NCBI GenBank assembly: GCA_037447655.1
Contig: JBBHKE010001317.1
Span: forward strand, 154,501 to 218,500
Source of the DNA: Zygnema cylindricum
Taxonomy: Eukaryota > Streptophyta > Zygnematophyceae > Zygnematales > Zygnemataceae
Length of the DNA stretch: 64,000 nt
Direction of reading: 5' to 3'
The notes below the pieces were generated by a model. It ran no database searches. It was given only the letters and a program-made list of their open reading frames with translations, and was not told the DNA's origin. This document shows positions 1-11,251 of this stretch, piece after piece. The translations under genes and the position numbers were made by a program. Numbering within the stretch: the first letter of the stretch is position 1; each line of letters opens with the position of its first letter.

Positions 1-431
1 CACAAGTGGCCATCAATACGAGCAGATCCCACCAACAATACAACCCTCCTTCCAGAGCCCTACAATTATATGCCTTCACATTTCTCACACATTGACACAG
101 TTCAAGATTGGCCGATCACTGTCATGCACCCCTCTAGTGTGCTAAAGATAGCTGCTCTTAGGCTTAGACAAACAGAGTCCAATCACTTCCTCCTTACAGC
201 CAATACCATTCCCAATCTCATTATAAGAACCACAAGAATATACACTAGATAGTGAGGAGAAATTGATTGGACAATATCCAAACCAAACCCCAAAGCAAGA
301 CAGTGTCTACACTAGATATGATACCTGCTTTGGTCCTCCATTACGGTCACTCTACTTGTCCTTACCCTAGTTGAACCACCTTCCACTGCCTGATATCCGG
401 CGTAACGCGTCTTCAGGCAAGCTTTCTCTGC
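1..431. other. No gene recognised; downstream flank of the coiled-coil gene
   Basis: I see no convincing coding signal here. The stretch lies directly after the stop codon of the minus-strand gene that ends at 432, so part of it is probably that gene's 3' untranslated region. The short open frames have no recognisable motif. Confidence 0.4.
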
Positions 432-1972
432 CTAGCCTACAGCTTCTTGCCATGTAAATATAACCTGGATGAAGAAAACAGTATGCCATGACTCTTCCCC
501 ATGGCTAGAATGGAAGGAGACACCCTCACCATCACCCCATTCATCCCAGACTTCATCAAACTCACCACCATCATCAGCGTGTATCTCCCACATTGGCCCT
601 GTTTCCCATGCTGTGCAGAGAGATGGCGCCAAGCCTGACACGGCACCATCATTAAATTCCCGACCCCGAGCTGGCTCTTCACGGGAATGTGTGATCTGAA
701 TGCCGTTAGGCTGTGTGAGAAAGAGACGAGAAATGAAAGCCATAGCACTGTCAAGCCCTCTACGCAGACAAGCCCCTGCTGCAGTGAGAAGCTGAAGACT
801 GCTTTGAGAATTCTGGAGCTCCGCATGCGTAAGTTCACACCCAAAATCGCTCACTTCTCTACTGTCCTTATCTGGCTCACAGGGATTAACAGGAGGTGCT
901 TCGATTTCTCCACCCAGCAAACGGGCCTGATGACGAAGACGTCTTGCCAACCTCTTGTTCTCCTTCTTCAGACCATCACATTGTTTCTGGCTATCTGCCA
1001 AAAAAAGACATCAGCGGTCAGATTACGCAGGCAAAAAGTGAGCATCCGAAGTCTCTCCAATTACATGCCAAAGACAATCTGCATTTCATGTATTGCAACT
1101 TGTGAAACATTTTCAGCCTGAGCACCATCCTGTGCTAGATTTTGAAAAACTAGACACAAAAAACATAGGAACCTGATCTCCTATATGCTTAAGGACAATT
1201 TACAAAGGTCCACACAGAGCAATATAAATTACAACCACAAGTTCAAGAACGCCAGGAGAGAACTACACCGTTAATCACTATTAGCACTGATAACACTAAT
1301 TCGGAGCCTGATTTTTCTGCCCACTGAGCACAAAATAGCGTTTAAAACACTAATTGCTACTTCTTAACGCTAATGCTTTGAATGGTCCCAATCAGCCATG
1401 TCATTCAAAACTAAATTAAAATTAATAACAATGATATAAACCCCAGACTGGTAATTTCTTTACTGCAATGACGATTCACTGTGTACCGTCCTCTAAGAAA
1501 TCAGAATTCCATAACACACCTTCAAGTTTGCGAGCAACGTTTTGAAGCTCCCTTTGACAGCATTCCATAGCCACATGCAACACCTGCTCCCTTGTGATCC
1601 GTGAGTGGGACTCCGAACAAGCTCTTTGCATAGCTTCAAGAGCCGCTCTCTCAGCGATTTGCACCCTTTGCTGTAATTCAGCTAAATGGGATTCCTCCTG
1701 CAAACCAAACATATCAAGTCTCTTTTCAACAATTATTCCTCTGAGAGGCTGTGACCCACCAGTATTACTCTAAGATCAGTTGCTATGGTTTTAAATCAAA
1801 TATAGATTGTGAAAGACAAACGGTTTCTAGTAGGAACAACCCGATTGACAACTGAAGGTTTCCAAACAAGCAATCACCCCTAGTGAAACACAGAATAAGA
1901 ACCAAAAAAGTACTAAAGAAAAAAAAACACATCCGCATCTTACCAGAACAGGAAGAAGGTAGAACAAAGTAA

Positions 1973-2007
<35 letters not shown>

Positions 2008-2989
2008 CGGGGGTCCTGTGCCAGGTAATGACCTAATTAATTCATAAAAACGATTATTTCTTTTTTATGCCAAAGTCGGATCAGTAAGTAGCACTCGGAG
2101 CAAACTAGGAAAGTTAACAACAAATGAAAATGTGGAAAATCACTTAATCAATTCTAATCACGACCTTCAAAGAATTTATCTGACATGGAGAAATCAAAAC
2201 ACAGGTTACGAACATGCCCATGAACTTCGAACTCATTTCAAAGAAGAGAACACACACCATACTCCTTATTCGTACAGCCTTTCCTTCTTCTCCGTAGACA
2301 CAACCTTCCATGTTTCCATGGCCATTCATCCTCATAACGTCATAATAAGCTCCTCCGTTTCCAATCCGATCGATACTATTCCGTCCATCTTGCTTCCAAT
2401 TATACAAAGAACGACCTCCGTCATGAGGGAAAAGAAAAGGTGACAAATGCGTTTCAAGAGCAATTCTAGCCGCTGAAAGAGAAGCACTTTGCTGCTCCAA
2501 TCTCTTTACTTTCTGAACAACTGAAGTCATGGCTGCTCTCCCTCTCTCGTCATAACTCTCCTCTCCACCACTGTACAAATCTGTCTCTTCCAAACATTCT
2601 CTCGAATAATTTCTGGCTGATACATTTCTAACGTCATCCAACTGTGGTGCAAAACATATTTGCATGGTGAGGCCACCATGGCCTGGACAGGTGGCGTTTG
2701 GAATTCTTTTCTCCTCTCCTCCTCTTCCTCTCTGGTGCATACACGCTTGGCGCATGATATTCGCCTGGAGAGCCATACGCTCTGCCTCTGCCTTTCCGAG
2801 CTCTAAAAGACACTCCTGCTCTCGCCGTAGGACTGTCCGCCACGCGTCACGGCAAGATTCCTCCATTGCCCGTAATTGCTCTTCCGCCAGACGCGCTCTT
2901 GACTGCGAGAGACGTAGAGCGTTAGGAAGAAGCTGTGAGGAAGGGGTATCCGGATCCATTTGCACCCAAGCTCCGGCCATAGCAGACAT
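432..2989 (-). CDS. Three-exon gene for a coiled-coil protein of unknown function
   Basis: Reconstructed as three exons: 2989-2258, 1697-1520 and 994-432. The introns are GT-AG (donors GTGTGT and GTGTGT, acceptors TTTGCAG and TTGGCAG). Phases agree (0, then 1) and give one frame of 490 residues ending in TAG. I do not recognise the family. Residues about 20-85 and 245-325 are rich in Glu, Gln, Arg and Leu with heptad-like spacing, for example the run LAELQQRVQIAERAALEAMQ in exon 2, which suggests coiled coils. The C-terminal part is acidic with Trp, Asp and Glu clusters (WDEWGDGEG). No signal peptide or membrane segment is apparent. The start is the first ATG of the long exon 1; a second ATG lies three codons later. 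Both introns carry repeats: a MITE-like element in intron 2 and a long poly-G run in intron 1. Exon structure is seen in the sequence; function is unknown. Confidence 0.65.
1264..1485. mobile_element. Short MITE-like element inside intron 2 of the coiled-coil gene
   Basis: The stretch starts TACACCGTTAATCACTATTAG. It ends with the imperfect inverted complement of that sequence (reverse complement reads TACACAGTGAATCGTCATTG). It lies wholly within the intron between 995 and 1519. The same terminal motif recurs at 3596-4153, near 56126-56330 and at 63157, so this appears to be one member of a dispersed non-autonomous family. No open frame is present and no clear target duplication was found. 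Confidence 0.45.
1976..2013 (+). repeat. Poly-G tract, 32 uninterrupted G then C then five G
   Basis: A homopolymer of 32 G residues (1976-2007), followed by C and five more G, lies in intron 1 (1698-2257) of the minus-strand gene. In the transcript it would read as poly-C. Its exact length is prone to sequencing error. Confidence 0.9.
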
Positions 2990-3595
2990 GGCCTTCCCTC
3001 TTCTGCAGACTGCTAACGTACGTCAAAAAGAGTGAAATTGCAACTGCTCGTATACCAAAAAGCGTTGGATTAGGAAGACGTTGTTTGGTTCACGATTTGT
3101 ACCAAACGTGGCCTGTCCTGGACAAAGTGACAAACGCTACGACGAGAAGGGCGGGCTGAAGCGAAGCGCGACGCTTTCTTGTCGTCCGGGGAGGCAATCG
3201 TCCAGCACACAGTACAGCTGGCTAGTACACCCGCCTATCGCTAATAGAGTTAGTGAATTATTAGCGATGACATATTAATGGGATTAATGACACTAAACTC
3301 TGTTTTGCAACATGGACCGTTTCGGGCCATTTAAATAGATAAGGTTGCTGACATTCGTTTATGGAATTGAGTCAAAACAGAAGCCTTTGTGAGTTGAAGT
3401 TTTTTTACCAAATCACGCAAATCATTTATCCCCAGTTTGAACCGCTGTTTGAGCTTTTCTGAAAACAGGTCAGTTGAAACTTCAACAAACTGTCCGAACC
3501 TTCGTACTTGTATAAAAAGGTACAATTTGCCTGTAAAATAAACCTGTTTAATATAGGGAATTGCTAATCGCAGCAACAATTTTAGCTGCGCGCAG

Positions 3596-4153
3596 GTACA
3601 CCGCGAATCGTTATTAGAGTATATAGCTCTAATTTGGGTTCCTGAAATTTTGGTTTTTCTTTTTAAATAGTATACATGATTTAAAATTTTCCTTTACGTT
3701 AATTAAGGTACAGTACAAAATAGCGTAAAGAACGAAAGTACAACAAGATATAAATAGTGTGGTGTACGGTCTATGTCAGACCGTACATATATGTACCCAT
3801 TTAAGTAAAAATTTACAAAAAATGAATTAAATCAGACGCGCACCCATAGGAACGTGCACTCAAAAAACGGGATTCAATCTGGTCGCATAACTGCCGTAAA
3901 TTAGTCTAACATGTACAAATATTTAAATTTCGCGACGGCGTACGATTTCTAATATTTTTTACGGATACGTATGTTAATGTATACAATTGTACGGCAATTA
4001 TTCCTTTTTTTGCAACACCCAAATAAGCATTAACGCCAAACTTAGAATACACCTTTTTTAAAAAAAAAAATCAAATTCCTAATTAGCATTAATAACGATA
4101 TTTTGTTCTCAACACTAACTAAAATTTGACACTAATAACGATTCGTGGTGTAC
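3596..4153. mobile_element. MITE-like element with about 25-bp terminal inverted repeats
   Basis: The left end reads GTACACCGCGAATCGTTATT, and the right end is its near-exact reverse complement, so both ends carry the same imperfect inverted repeat of about 25 bp. The interior is AT-rich and non-coding and includes a hairpin at 3763-3787. The last 90 bases match, in reverse, the sequence following 63157, which shows that this is a repeated family. No clear flanking target duplication was found. The class of transposase that would move it is not determined. Confidence 0.55.
3763..3787. repeat. Perfect hairpin, 10-bp stem and 5-base loop
   Basis: TGTACGGTCT is followed by five bases and its exact complement AGACCGTACA. 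It sits inside the MITE-like element, so it may simply be part of that element's internal structure. Confidence 0.8.
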
Positions 4154-4924
4154 TTGCATCAGCTTGTCAAATATTGTACATTTGAAGTACAGATTAGAAC
4201 AAGTTATTTACCGTAGTGGTATTAGACATTAGGGGGAGGTCCTATTTGGCAGGCGTCGGAGACCTTCGAGGAGGATTTTGCTCGGGCAATGTAAATCCCT
4301 CCCAGTTATTGATAAGGACAGAAAATTATCGCGCGAAGCGAGGATAATTTTTTTTAGGGGTTTCCTCGCTGATTAGGTTAGATGGACAAAAAAAAACAAA
4401 AAAAAACAAAGTGTTCTTACTTACATCGTTCTCATATAGAGCATTCACCACAAATAGCGTCACGTGCGTCGCATGAAAACATTTAAATCGCGTTCGCAGC
4501 TCAAAATATCTACATAATATAATCAACGTTCACACTTTAAGTACTACCATTTAACCCGTCGAACAACTGAGTCGCGCGTCACATGAGAACACTTGACCTT
4601 TGGCACTAAAAAAAAATAAAAATTAGCCGCGCATCACGTGAGAACACTTCACCTATGACATAAAAAACAAAACAAAAAAGTACAGTCATATTGTCGTCGT
4701 TTGGCGCCGCAGTCGTAATATTTTTTAGTACGCTACGTGAAATAAGGATCATACGCGAAGAGTATAAAAATATCCTACAGTCATCATTGAAGTAGTATTT
4801 TGAAAAGAGTAAAAGATTTTATGAAAGCCGAGAAGTTATGAAATATTCAAATTTTAAAAAGTACAAGAAAAATCCACGTGTACAATTTACTTACTCTAAA
4901 ATGTGACGTTATTTATCGATTTCC

Positions 4925-5103
4925 GTACAGTCAAAAGTGAAATTCCGTACTTTTCATTGTAGTTTAACTCTACTCGCGGATGTCCGTACGTGGCAATTTT
5001 GAATTCCGTACTCTCCAATGTATATTACTTCTCAACGCGAATATCGTACGCTCAGTACTCTCCAATATCCATTAACTTTCCACGCAAATTTCGTACGCTT
5101 AAA
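4925..5103. repeat. Diverged short tandem repeats built around CGTAC
   Basis: Three to four diverged units of about 47-62 bases each start with a variant of TCCGTACG, continue with TCCGTACTCTCCAAT, and end in a CGCGAAT-like stretch. Divergence is high, so these are old. They end about 80 bases before copia element C. Confidence 0.4.
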
Positions 5104-5184
5104 TGCCAACCAACTTTTTCTTTCAGTGTGAATCGCGAATGATTACGTTTCAAATTGTATTGTTTTTAAATGGAATTAAAAATG

Positions 5185-6039
5185 TGTTGTTCCACGACCA
5201 CTGGAGCAAGTGGAGCAGGAGCAGTAGTAGAAGAAGTAGACATAATTCACTCACAGAAGTTGAGCAAGAATCCTTCCAAACAACTGTTTTCTACAACTCC
5301 CTAAATCCGACACAACGAAACAAACTGCTTCAAACTATACAACATTATAGAATATCACAAGGACTGACAACTCCCACAGTTTCAGCCCAATTGACCCAAG
5401 ATACACCAAGATAAGCAACTCAGAAGTTTCCCAAAAACAGTCTGCAAATTACATAGTCTGGATACATAAAAAGTTCTACGTCCTAAGTCTTATAATCGTA
5501 GTGAGTTTCTACTCCTAGTTGTCATATTGCATAGTGTTGAACTCCAATACAAGTGTTCTTGAGAGATATGTCCAAGAACGAAACTGCCACTAAAACCAAG
5601 TACACCTAATCACGCTAAAGTTAATTTATCACTGTAAAATCAATATTACTGAGAGATCACCACTAAGTGATTGTACAATTAATTGCCGTTATCTTAGTTA
5701 TAAGTGTCCGGATACGTCCATCAGATATTGGGGAAACACGTGCCAGCAAATCACTTGTGATCCCTTTGTGAATCTCGTCCATTGACTCGATTCATATCAA
5801 CCGCACCTGCGATGTCCTGTTCGGATCATATTCAACGTCACCGCAGCTTTGTCACAGCTGCGTCGTTCCGTACCGAATTAGATCACAAATAACCGCAGCT
5901 GCTTTGTCCTATCTGCGTCGCAGCTGCTACCATTCAAAAATACTTGTTCTCTTCTTAAGTGACGACGTGTGTCCCTATACGATACATTTTACTACCGTCA
6001 CACTAATTTACTGAGACGTAAAGCTTTCCAAAATCAACA
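5185..6039 (-). repeat. 3' LTR of copia element C
   Basis: Its left end TGTTGTTCC (5185) and right end AATCAACA (6039) match the ends of the LTR at 10377-11251. It contains several CGCAGCTGC-like palindromes near 5810-5930, shared with the family B LTR. Confidence 0.88.
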
Positions 6040-6099
6040 CTCCTCTAAAGCTTTAGACTCAGTGTATCTGCGTAGCTGCGATGTCAAACAACGCAGCTG

Positions 6100-6310
6100 C
6101 GTTGTCGAACTAGCGTAGTATAGCAGGATAGCAACGCAGCAAATTAGCTAATTACCTAATCCCACTGAATCCCGATGAAGCGTAGCATGGCAGTTTAGTA
6201 CTGCCTCAACTTAGCTAGTCACCTAGTCTCATTTTATCCTGATGACGGACTAGCGCAACATGGCAGCGCAACAACTCAGCTAGTCACCTATTCCCAGTGC
6301 ATCCCTACAA
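6100..6310. repeat. About three diverged 65-70-bp repeats at the 3' end of element C pol
   Basis: Blocks containing GCTAGTCACCTA(T/G)TC and GCGCAACATGGCAGCGCAAC-like text recur with a period near 68 bases between the pol stop codon (6280-6282) and the polypurine tract. They look like local duplications of the pol terminus followed by decay. Confidence 0.5.
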
Positions 6311-9300
6311 TACTTCAGCTTAGGAGCAGGGAGAGCTTTAGTGAGCATATCAACAATCATTTTTGCATCTGGCAGATAGCATAATTTAATTACCTGGGAA
6401 AACACTTTTTTTTTACAAAGTGTAATCTTACATCCACGTGCTTACTCTTGAAGTGGTGACTCGGGTTAAAGGCAATGGTAATGGCAGCCTAGTTATCACA
6501 CCAAATCACCTGTGGACCAACTTCCATGTATCCCAACTCTTGCAACATGGATTTTACCCATTAGAATTATTTGAGGGCCGAGCTTGCTACCATGTATTCA
6601 GACTCCATTGTTGATTGTGCCGTGACCTTTTGAAGTTTGCTGCTCTTGCAGCAAGTCCCGTTCCCAATTTACAGAACGAATCCTGTGGTGGATTTCCGGC
6701 TGGGCATGTCGCCATAGTTTGCATCACTCCATGTTTGTAGCTTCAATTCTCCTCCGCCAAGTGTGAGTTTGAGGTCTTTGGTTGCTTACAAATACCTTAA
6801 GACTCTCTTTGTTGCATCACGGTCAGATTTCCTAGGATTTTCTAGACTTCTGCTAAGTACCCTACTTGTTGCAGCAATATCACGACGGGTACAGTTCATG
6901 AAATATATTAAACTTCCCACTATTTGTCTGTAAGGTATTAGTGTCATAGGATCATCCTCCCTTGACTCTACACACTCACTAACAATCACACCCTGTTGTG
7001 TCTCTTCTCCCTCTAACTTCTGCCGAAACTCCATTGGAGTTACACACCCTTTTTCCCCGGCATTCCATACTCATCTGGCATGTTTCCAATAGCCTCATTT
7101 TTATTCAATTTTATTAATCTCTTATTTCTATCCCTTTCTACCTGAACACCCAAAATATATTTCGCCTCACCGAGGTATTTCATCTCGAACCGTGAATTTA
7201 AGGCAGCTTTGATTTTGTTAATTTCAGCCATTGATTTGTTGATTAATAGTAGATCATCTACATACACCACTATATACACTATTACATTCTCACCCTTTAG
7301 AACATAAACAGAGTGATCCGAGCATATCCTTTGAAATATTAGGCTAGTTAAGAATTCGTCAAGATTCAGATTCCATTGCCTAGGGGCTTGTTTTAGACCG
7401 TACAGAGATTTTAACAATTTGCATACAAAGTGTTCTTTTCGTGGTTCTGCATAAATTTCAGGCTGCTGCATGTAAATGGTCTCTTCTAGCTCTCCATTCA
7501 AAAAGGCTGTTTTTACATCCATTTGATGTATTTCTATATCTTTTACAGCAGCTAGGGACAGCAAGACCCTAACTGTAGGAATTCTTACAACCGGAGAAAA
7601 TGTTTCTCAAAGTCAATTCCTTCTTTAAAATTATACCCCTTTGCCACAAGCCTAGCCTTATATCGTACGATGGTGTTATCGGGATTGAACTTCACCTTGA
7701 ATACCCATTTGTTGGCGATCGCTTTTCGGTCTAGAGGAAGATCCACAAGCTCCCATGTTTGAGCTTCTATGATCGACTTCATTTCGTCGTTAGCTGCCTC
7801 GATCTTGTGATGTCGTTCTGGTGATGAGAAGGCCTCCTGAATGGTCAGATGCTCCCTTGAGGCCGCGGAGTAGGCAAAGTGGGAGTTTGCTTACAGCCAG
7901 CTACCAGATTGTCTTCCCCTCAGAAATTCCGAGCCTAAAATCGTCGGATCTTGCGGATCTCTCGTTTGTCTCCTTGTAGAATCTGTAGGATTCAAATTTT
8001 GGTCACCTGGCTGAAACTGAGTTTGTTGAGGAACTTCGTTAGCGTTAAACACCGGTGTCACCACGGGATGCCTGTGCATATGTGTGACAATCTCTTGGTT
8101 GTAGTCTAAAATGACATAGTCGTTTACTTTTTGCTGCTTTTGTTGCGTTGTCAGTTTAAATAAATCTATCGAGTCAAGCTCATCGTTAACAATAATATTT
8201 CTTGCTAAAATTATTTTGTGTTTCTCAAATACAAAGACTCTATACCCTTTGGAGTGATCATCATACCCCAACAAAATACATGGTAATCCTTTGGGTTCCA
8301 TTTTCTATCTGTCTTTAGATGTATCCAAAATAAAGCATTTGCTACCAAAGACTTTGAAATGACTAACATCTGCTTTTCTACCAGTCCACATTTCGTAGGG
8401 AGTAGTCTCTACCAACCTTGACCTTATTCTATTCTTGATATAAACAGCACAATTTAATGCTTCAGCCCAGAATTTCGGATCCACGAGCATGGACCTAGAG
8501 CTCCCTATAATAGTTTTATTTAGTCTCTCTGACACACAATTTTGTTCCGGTAAATATAGAATAGTTAGCCGATTACTAATACCTTCCTTAAGTAGGAAGT
8601 TTTTTAATTCTTTTGACGTATATTCGCCGTTGTTGTCCGATCTGAGTTCCAGAATTGGCAGACCATGTAGTTTCTCCACCCATGCCTTGTAGTGTTAGAA
8701 GACGGTGAAGACTTCACTCTTGTCCTTCATGAATTAGACTTTAGTAAACATCGAGAAATCATTTGTAAACGTAACTATATATTTCATCCCCCCGGTAGAT
8801 GGTATGTTTGCAGGGCCGTAAACATCATAATGAATTAGTTGCAAAAGTTTAGTGGATCGGTGTTCAGATACATGAGGAAACAGTAATCTGTGTATCTTTC
8901 CTAGTGCACAACCATCACACGTATTAGCTGGCTGATCTGAAAGAGTGACTACTTCTAATTTACCAGCATGTATCATATTTTTTAAACTGCCATAGTTCAC
9001 ATGGCCTAACCTCTTGTGCCATAGCTCATCTAAAAATAATGCACCGGAATACAAAACATTATTTTCTTTATTATCGGGCATATCTATTCGATACATTTTG
9101 CTGGCATCTCTAGTGCCTGTGACCGCAATATTTTCATTTTTGCTAACAACCTGCCGACCATGTTTCAAATTGACCTCAAACCCTTTACTCTCGACCAAAG
9201 AAGTTGATAACAAATATTTGTTGAAATCCGAAACAAAGAGAACATTGTGAAGAGTTCTCTCAAATGCCTTTCCTTCTATATCAACTAACAAGGAGACATC

Positions 9301-10435
9301 ACCTACAACACGTGTCTGTATAGTCATACCACACGCATAGTAGATATTTTTCTCGGGTGTGGAATCAAATTTTTTAAAATTGCCTTGTTCCAGCACATGT
9401 GTGCCGACGCTCATGTATCAATTATCCATCCAGTGTGTTTTGCACCCTCCATTGCTGCTGACATAGCGAATAAGTCCTCGTCGTCCTCGTTATAGAGTGT
9501 CAGAGATTCGTCCTACTAAGATGAAGATGCCGAGAATAGTGCATTTCCTCGTGATGTAGATCCTGCGAAGCCTTGATTAGACCGGCTTTGTTTCCATCCA
9601 GGCATGTACAATCCTGTTTTATTAGCTCTCTTAAGTTTAGGAAATAACTTATATCCATGTCCTTTTTCATTACAATAAAAGCAAGCATTGAAAGATTGTC
9701 TATTCCCTCTCTGATTAAACTATTTAAACTGATTCTGGTTTTGATTAAATTGATTTCTCTGTTGATTAAGCTGAGCTTTTTTGTCAAAGTCTGTGTTATA
9801 GGCCTCTACCTGCCTTTTTGCACTGAGAATTTTAGAGTCATCCTCCTCCTCTAATATCAAATTAATAGCTAACTGCAAAGTCCAGCTAGCTTTATCTTTC
9901 TGTTTTAGCGTATCAGACGCTGCTTTCATAGTATTTGGAAGACCCCTCATGAGTCATGCAGCCTGCTGAAACTAAGGGAATGATCCACCTGACAAGCATA
10001 AGAGTCTATGAGAATTCGAAACCTGTTACCATATTCGGCGATTGTACCTCCCGTGTATTTATAGTCCCAAATTCGGCCAGCAAAATATAATTCTTCTTGG
10101 ACATTAGCTTTTTAGTAATCATCTTTGAGAGACTTCCAAATATCGATCGCCTTTTTCATTTTTTTCCGAAACATAGCCAATTATTTTGAGATACAGAATT
10201 TCAGAATAGATCTAGCTTGCGAATTTTTCTTCGACCAAGACGGATCTGATTCTGCCAGTGAACCATCCAAAATATCCAAAAGATTTACATTTTCGAAGTG
10301 TGTTTCCACCATATCCGCCCAATAAACATATTTTTCCCCCGAAAAGATAGAAATTCTTGATGACAAGCCCATAAACTGTTGTTCCACGACCACTGGAGCA
10401 GGTGGAGCAGCAGCAGTAGTGGTAGAAGTAGACAT
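6280..10435 (-). pseudogene. Broken gag-pol of copia element C
   Basis: Reading from 10435: gag starts MSTSTTTAAAPPAPV inside the 5' LTR and runs into the UBN2-type gag domain. A CX2CX4H zinc knuckle follows near 9670, with its last Cys replaced by Phe. The protease has DT-stop-AS where DTGAS is expected, near 9405. The pre-integrase and integrase core follow (HYDVYGP, LRSDNNGEY, NCVSERLNKT: the three acidic residues are kept). Then come reverse transcriptase (DVKTAFLNGELEE near 7490 and YVDDLLLI near 7250) and RNase H to about 6280. Some 10 or more stops and shifts separate the pieces, for example at 10181, 9950, 8733, 8302 and 7035. Seen: motifs in canonical copia order (gag, PR, IN, RT, RH). 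Inferred: a dead copy. Confidence 0.88.
10362..10376 (-). other. Primer-binding site of element C (initiator tRNA-Met type)
   Basis: On the minus strand, GTTTATGGGCTTGTC follows the LTR end ACAACA directly. It matches the complement of the anticodon stem-loop of initiator tRNA-Met (GGTTATGGGCCC) with a few changes. The same bases encode gag residues just after the LTR. Confidence 0.65.
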
Positions 10436-11251
10436 AATTCACTCACAGAAGCGGCCAAGAATCCTACAAAACAACTGTTTTCTACAGCTCACTTAATCTG
10501 ACACAATGTTTCAAACTGCTTTAAACTATAGAACATTATAGAATATCACAAGGACTGACAACTCCCGCAGTTTCAGCCCAATTGACCCAAGATACACCAA
10601 GATATGCAACGCAGAAGTTTACCAAAAACAGTCTGCAAATTACACAGTCTCGATACATAAAATGTTCTACGTCCTAAGTCTTATAATCGTATTGAGTTTC
10701 TACTCCTAGTTATCCTATTATATAGTGTTGAACTCCAATAGAAGTGTTCCAAAGAGATATGTCCAATAACCAAACTGCCACTAAGACCAAGTACTATTGA
10801 TCACGCTAACGTTAATCTGTCATTGTAAAATCAATATTACTGAGAGATCACCACTAAGTGATTGAACAATTAATTGTTGCCGTCTTAGTTATTAGTGTCC
10901 GGATACGTCCATTTAGATGTCGGGAAAACACCTGCTAGCAAATCACTTGTGATCCCTTTGTGAATCTTGTCCATTTACTCGATTCATATAAACCGCAGCT
11001 GCGATGTCCCGTTCGGATCATATTCAATGTCACCGTAGCTTTGCCGCAGCTGCGTCGTTCTCTACCGAATTAGATCCCAAACAACCGCAACTGCTTTTTC
11101 CTATCTGCAGTTGTTTTGTCTAATCTGTGTCGTAGCTAGTGCCATTCACAAATACTTATTCTCTTCTTAAGTGACGACGCGTGTCCCTATACGATACATT
11201 TTACCGCCGTCACACTAATTTATTGAGACGTAAAGCTTTCCAAAATCAACA
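10377..11251 (-). repeat. 5' LTR of copia element C, containing the gag start codon
   Basis: On the minus strand the LTR begins TGTTGATTTTGG at 11251 and ends ACAACA at 10377. The gag ATG is at 10435, so the last 59 bases of the LTR are coding. CAGCTG-centred palindromes lie near 10995-11060. Confidence 0.88.

Larger units (their letters stand above)
2990..5184. other. AT-rich intergenic region without a recognisable gene
   Basis: This lies between the coiled-coil gene's start codon and copia element C. It contains the MITE-like element at 3596-4153. Around 4440-4680 there is a loosely repeated block built on the motif CACGTGAGAACACTT and its variants, and at 4925-5103 short diverged tandem repeats. 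The first hundred or so bases should hold the promoter of the minus-strand gene, but I see no clear TATA box. Another partial copy of the MITE terminal motif starts near 3229. Confidence 0.5.
5185..11251 (-). mobile_element. Ty1/copia retrotransposon C, full length, inactivated
   Basis: Two direct LTRs (5185-6039 and 10377-11251) bracket a minus-strand gag-pol. The flanking 5-mers are AAATG on the left and ATATG on the right, a four-of-five target duplication. LTRs begin TGTTGATTTTGG and end ACAACA, giving TGTTG...CAACA inverted ends. A polypurine tract (CTAAAGCTTTAGAGGAG on the minus strand) abuts the 3' LTR at 6040-6056. The gag start is close to that of B (20-residue N-terminal stretch nearly identical), so C and B belong to one family. 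The coding region is broken by many stops and frameshifts, so the copy cannot move by itself. Confidence 0.9.
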
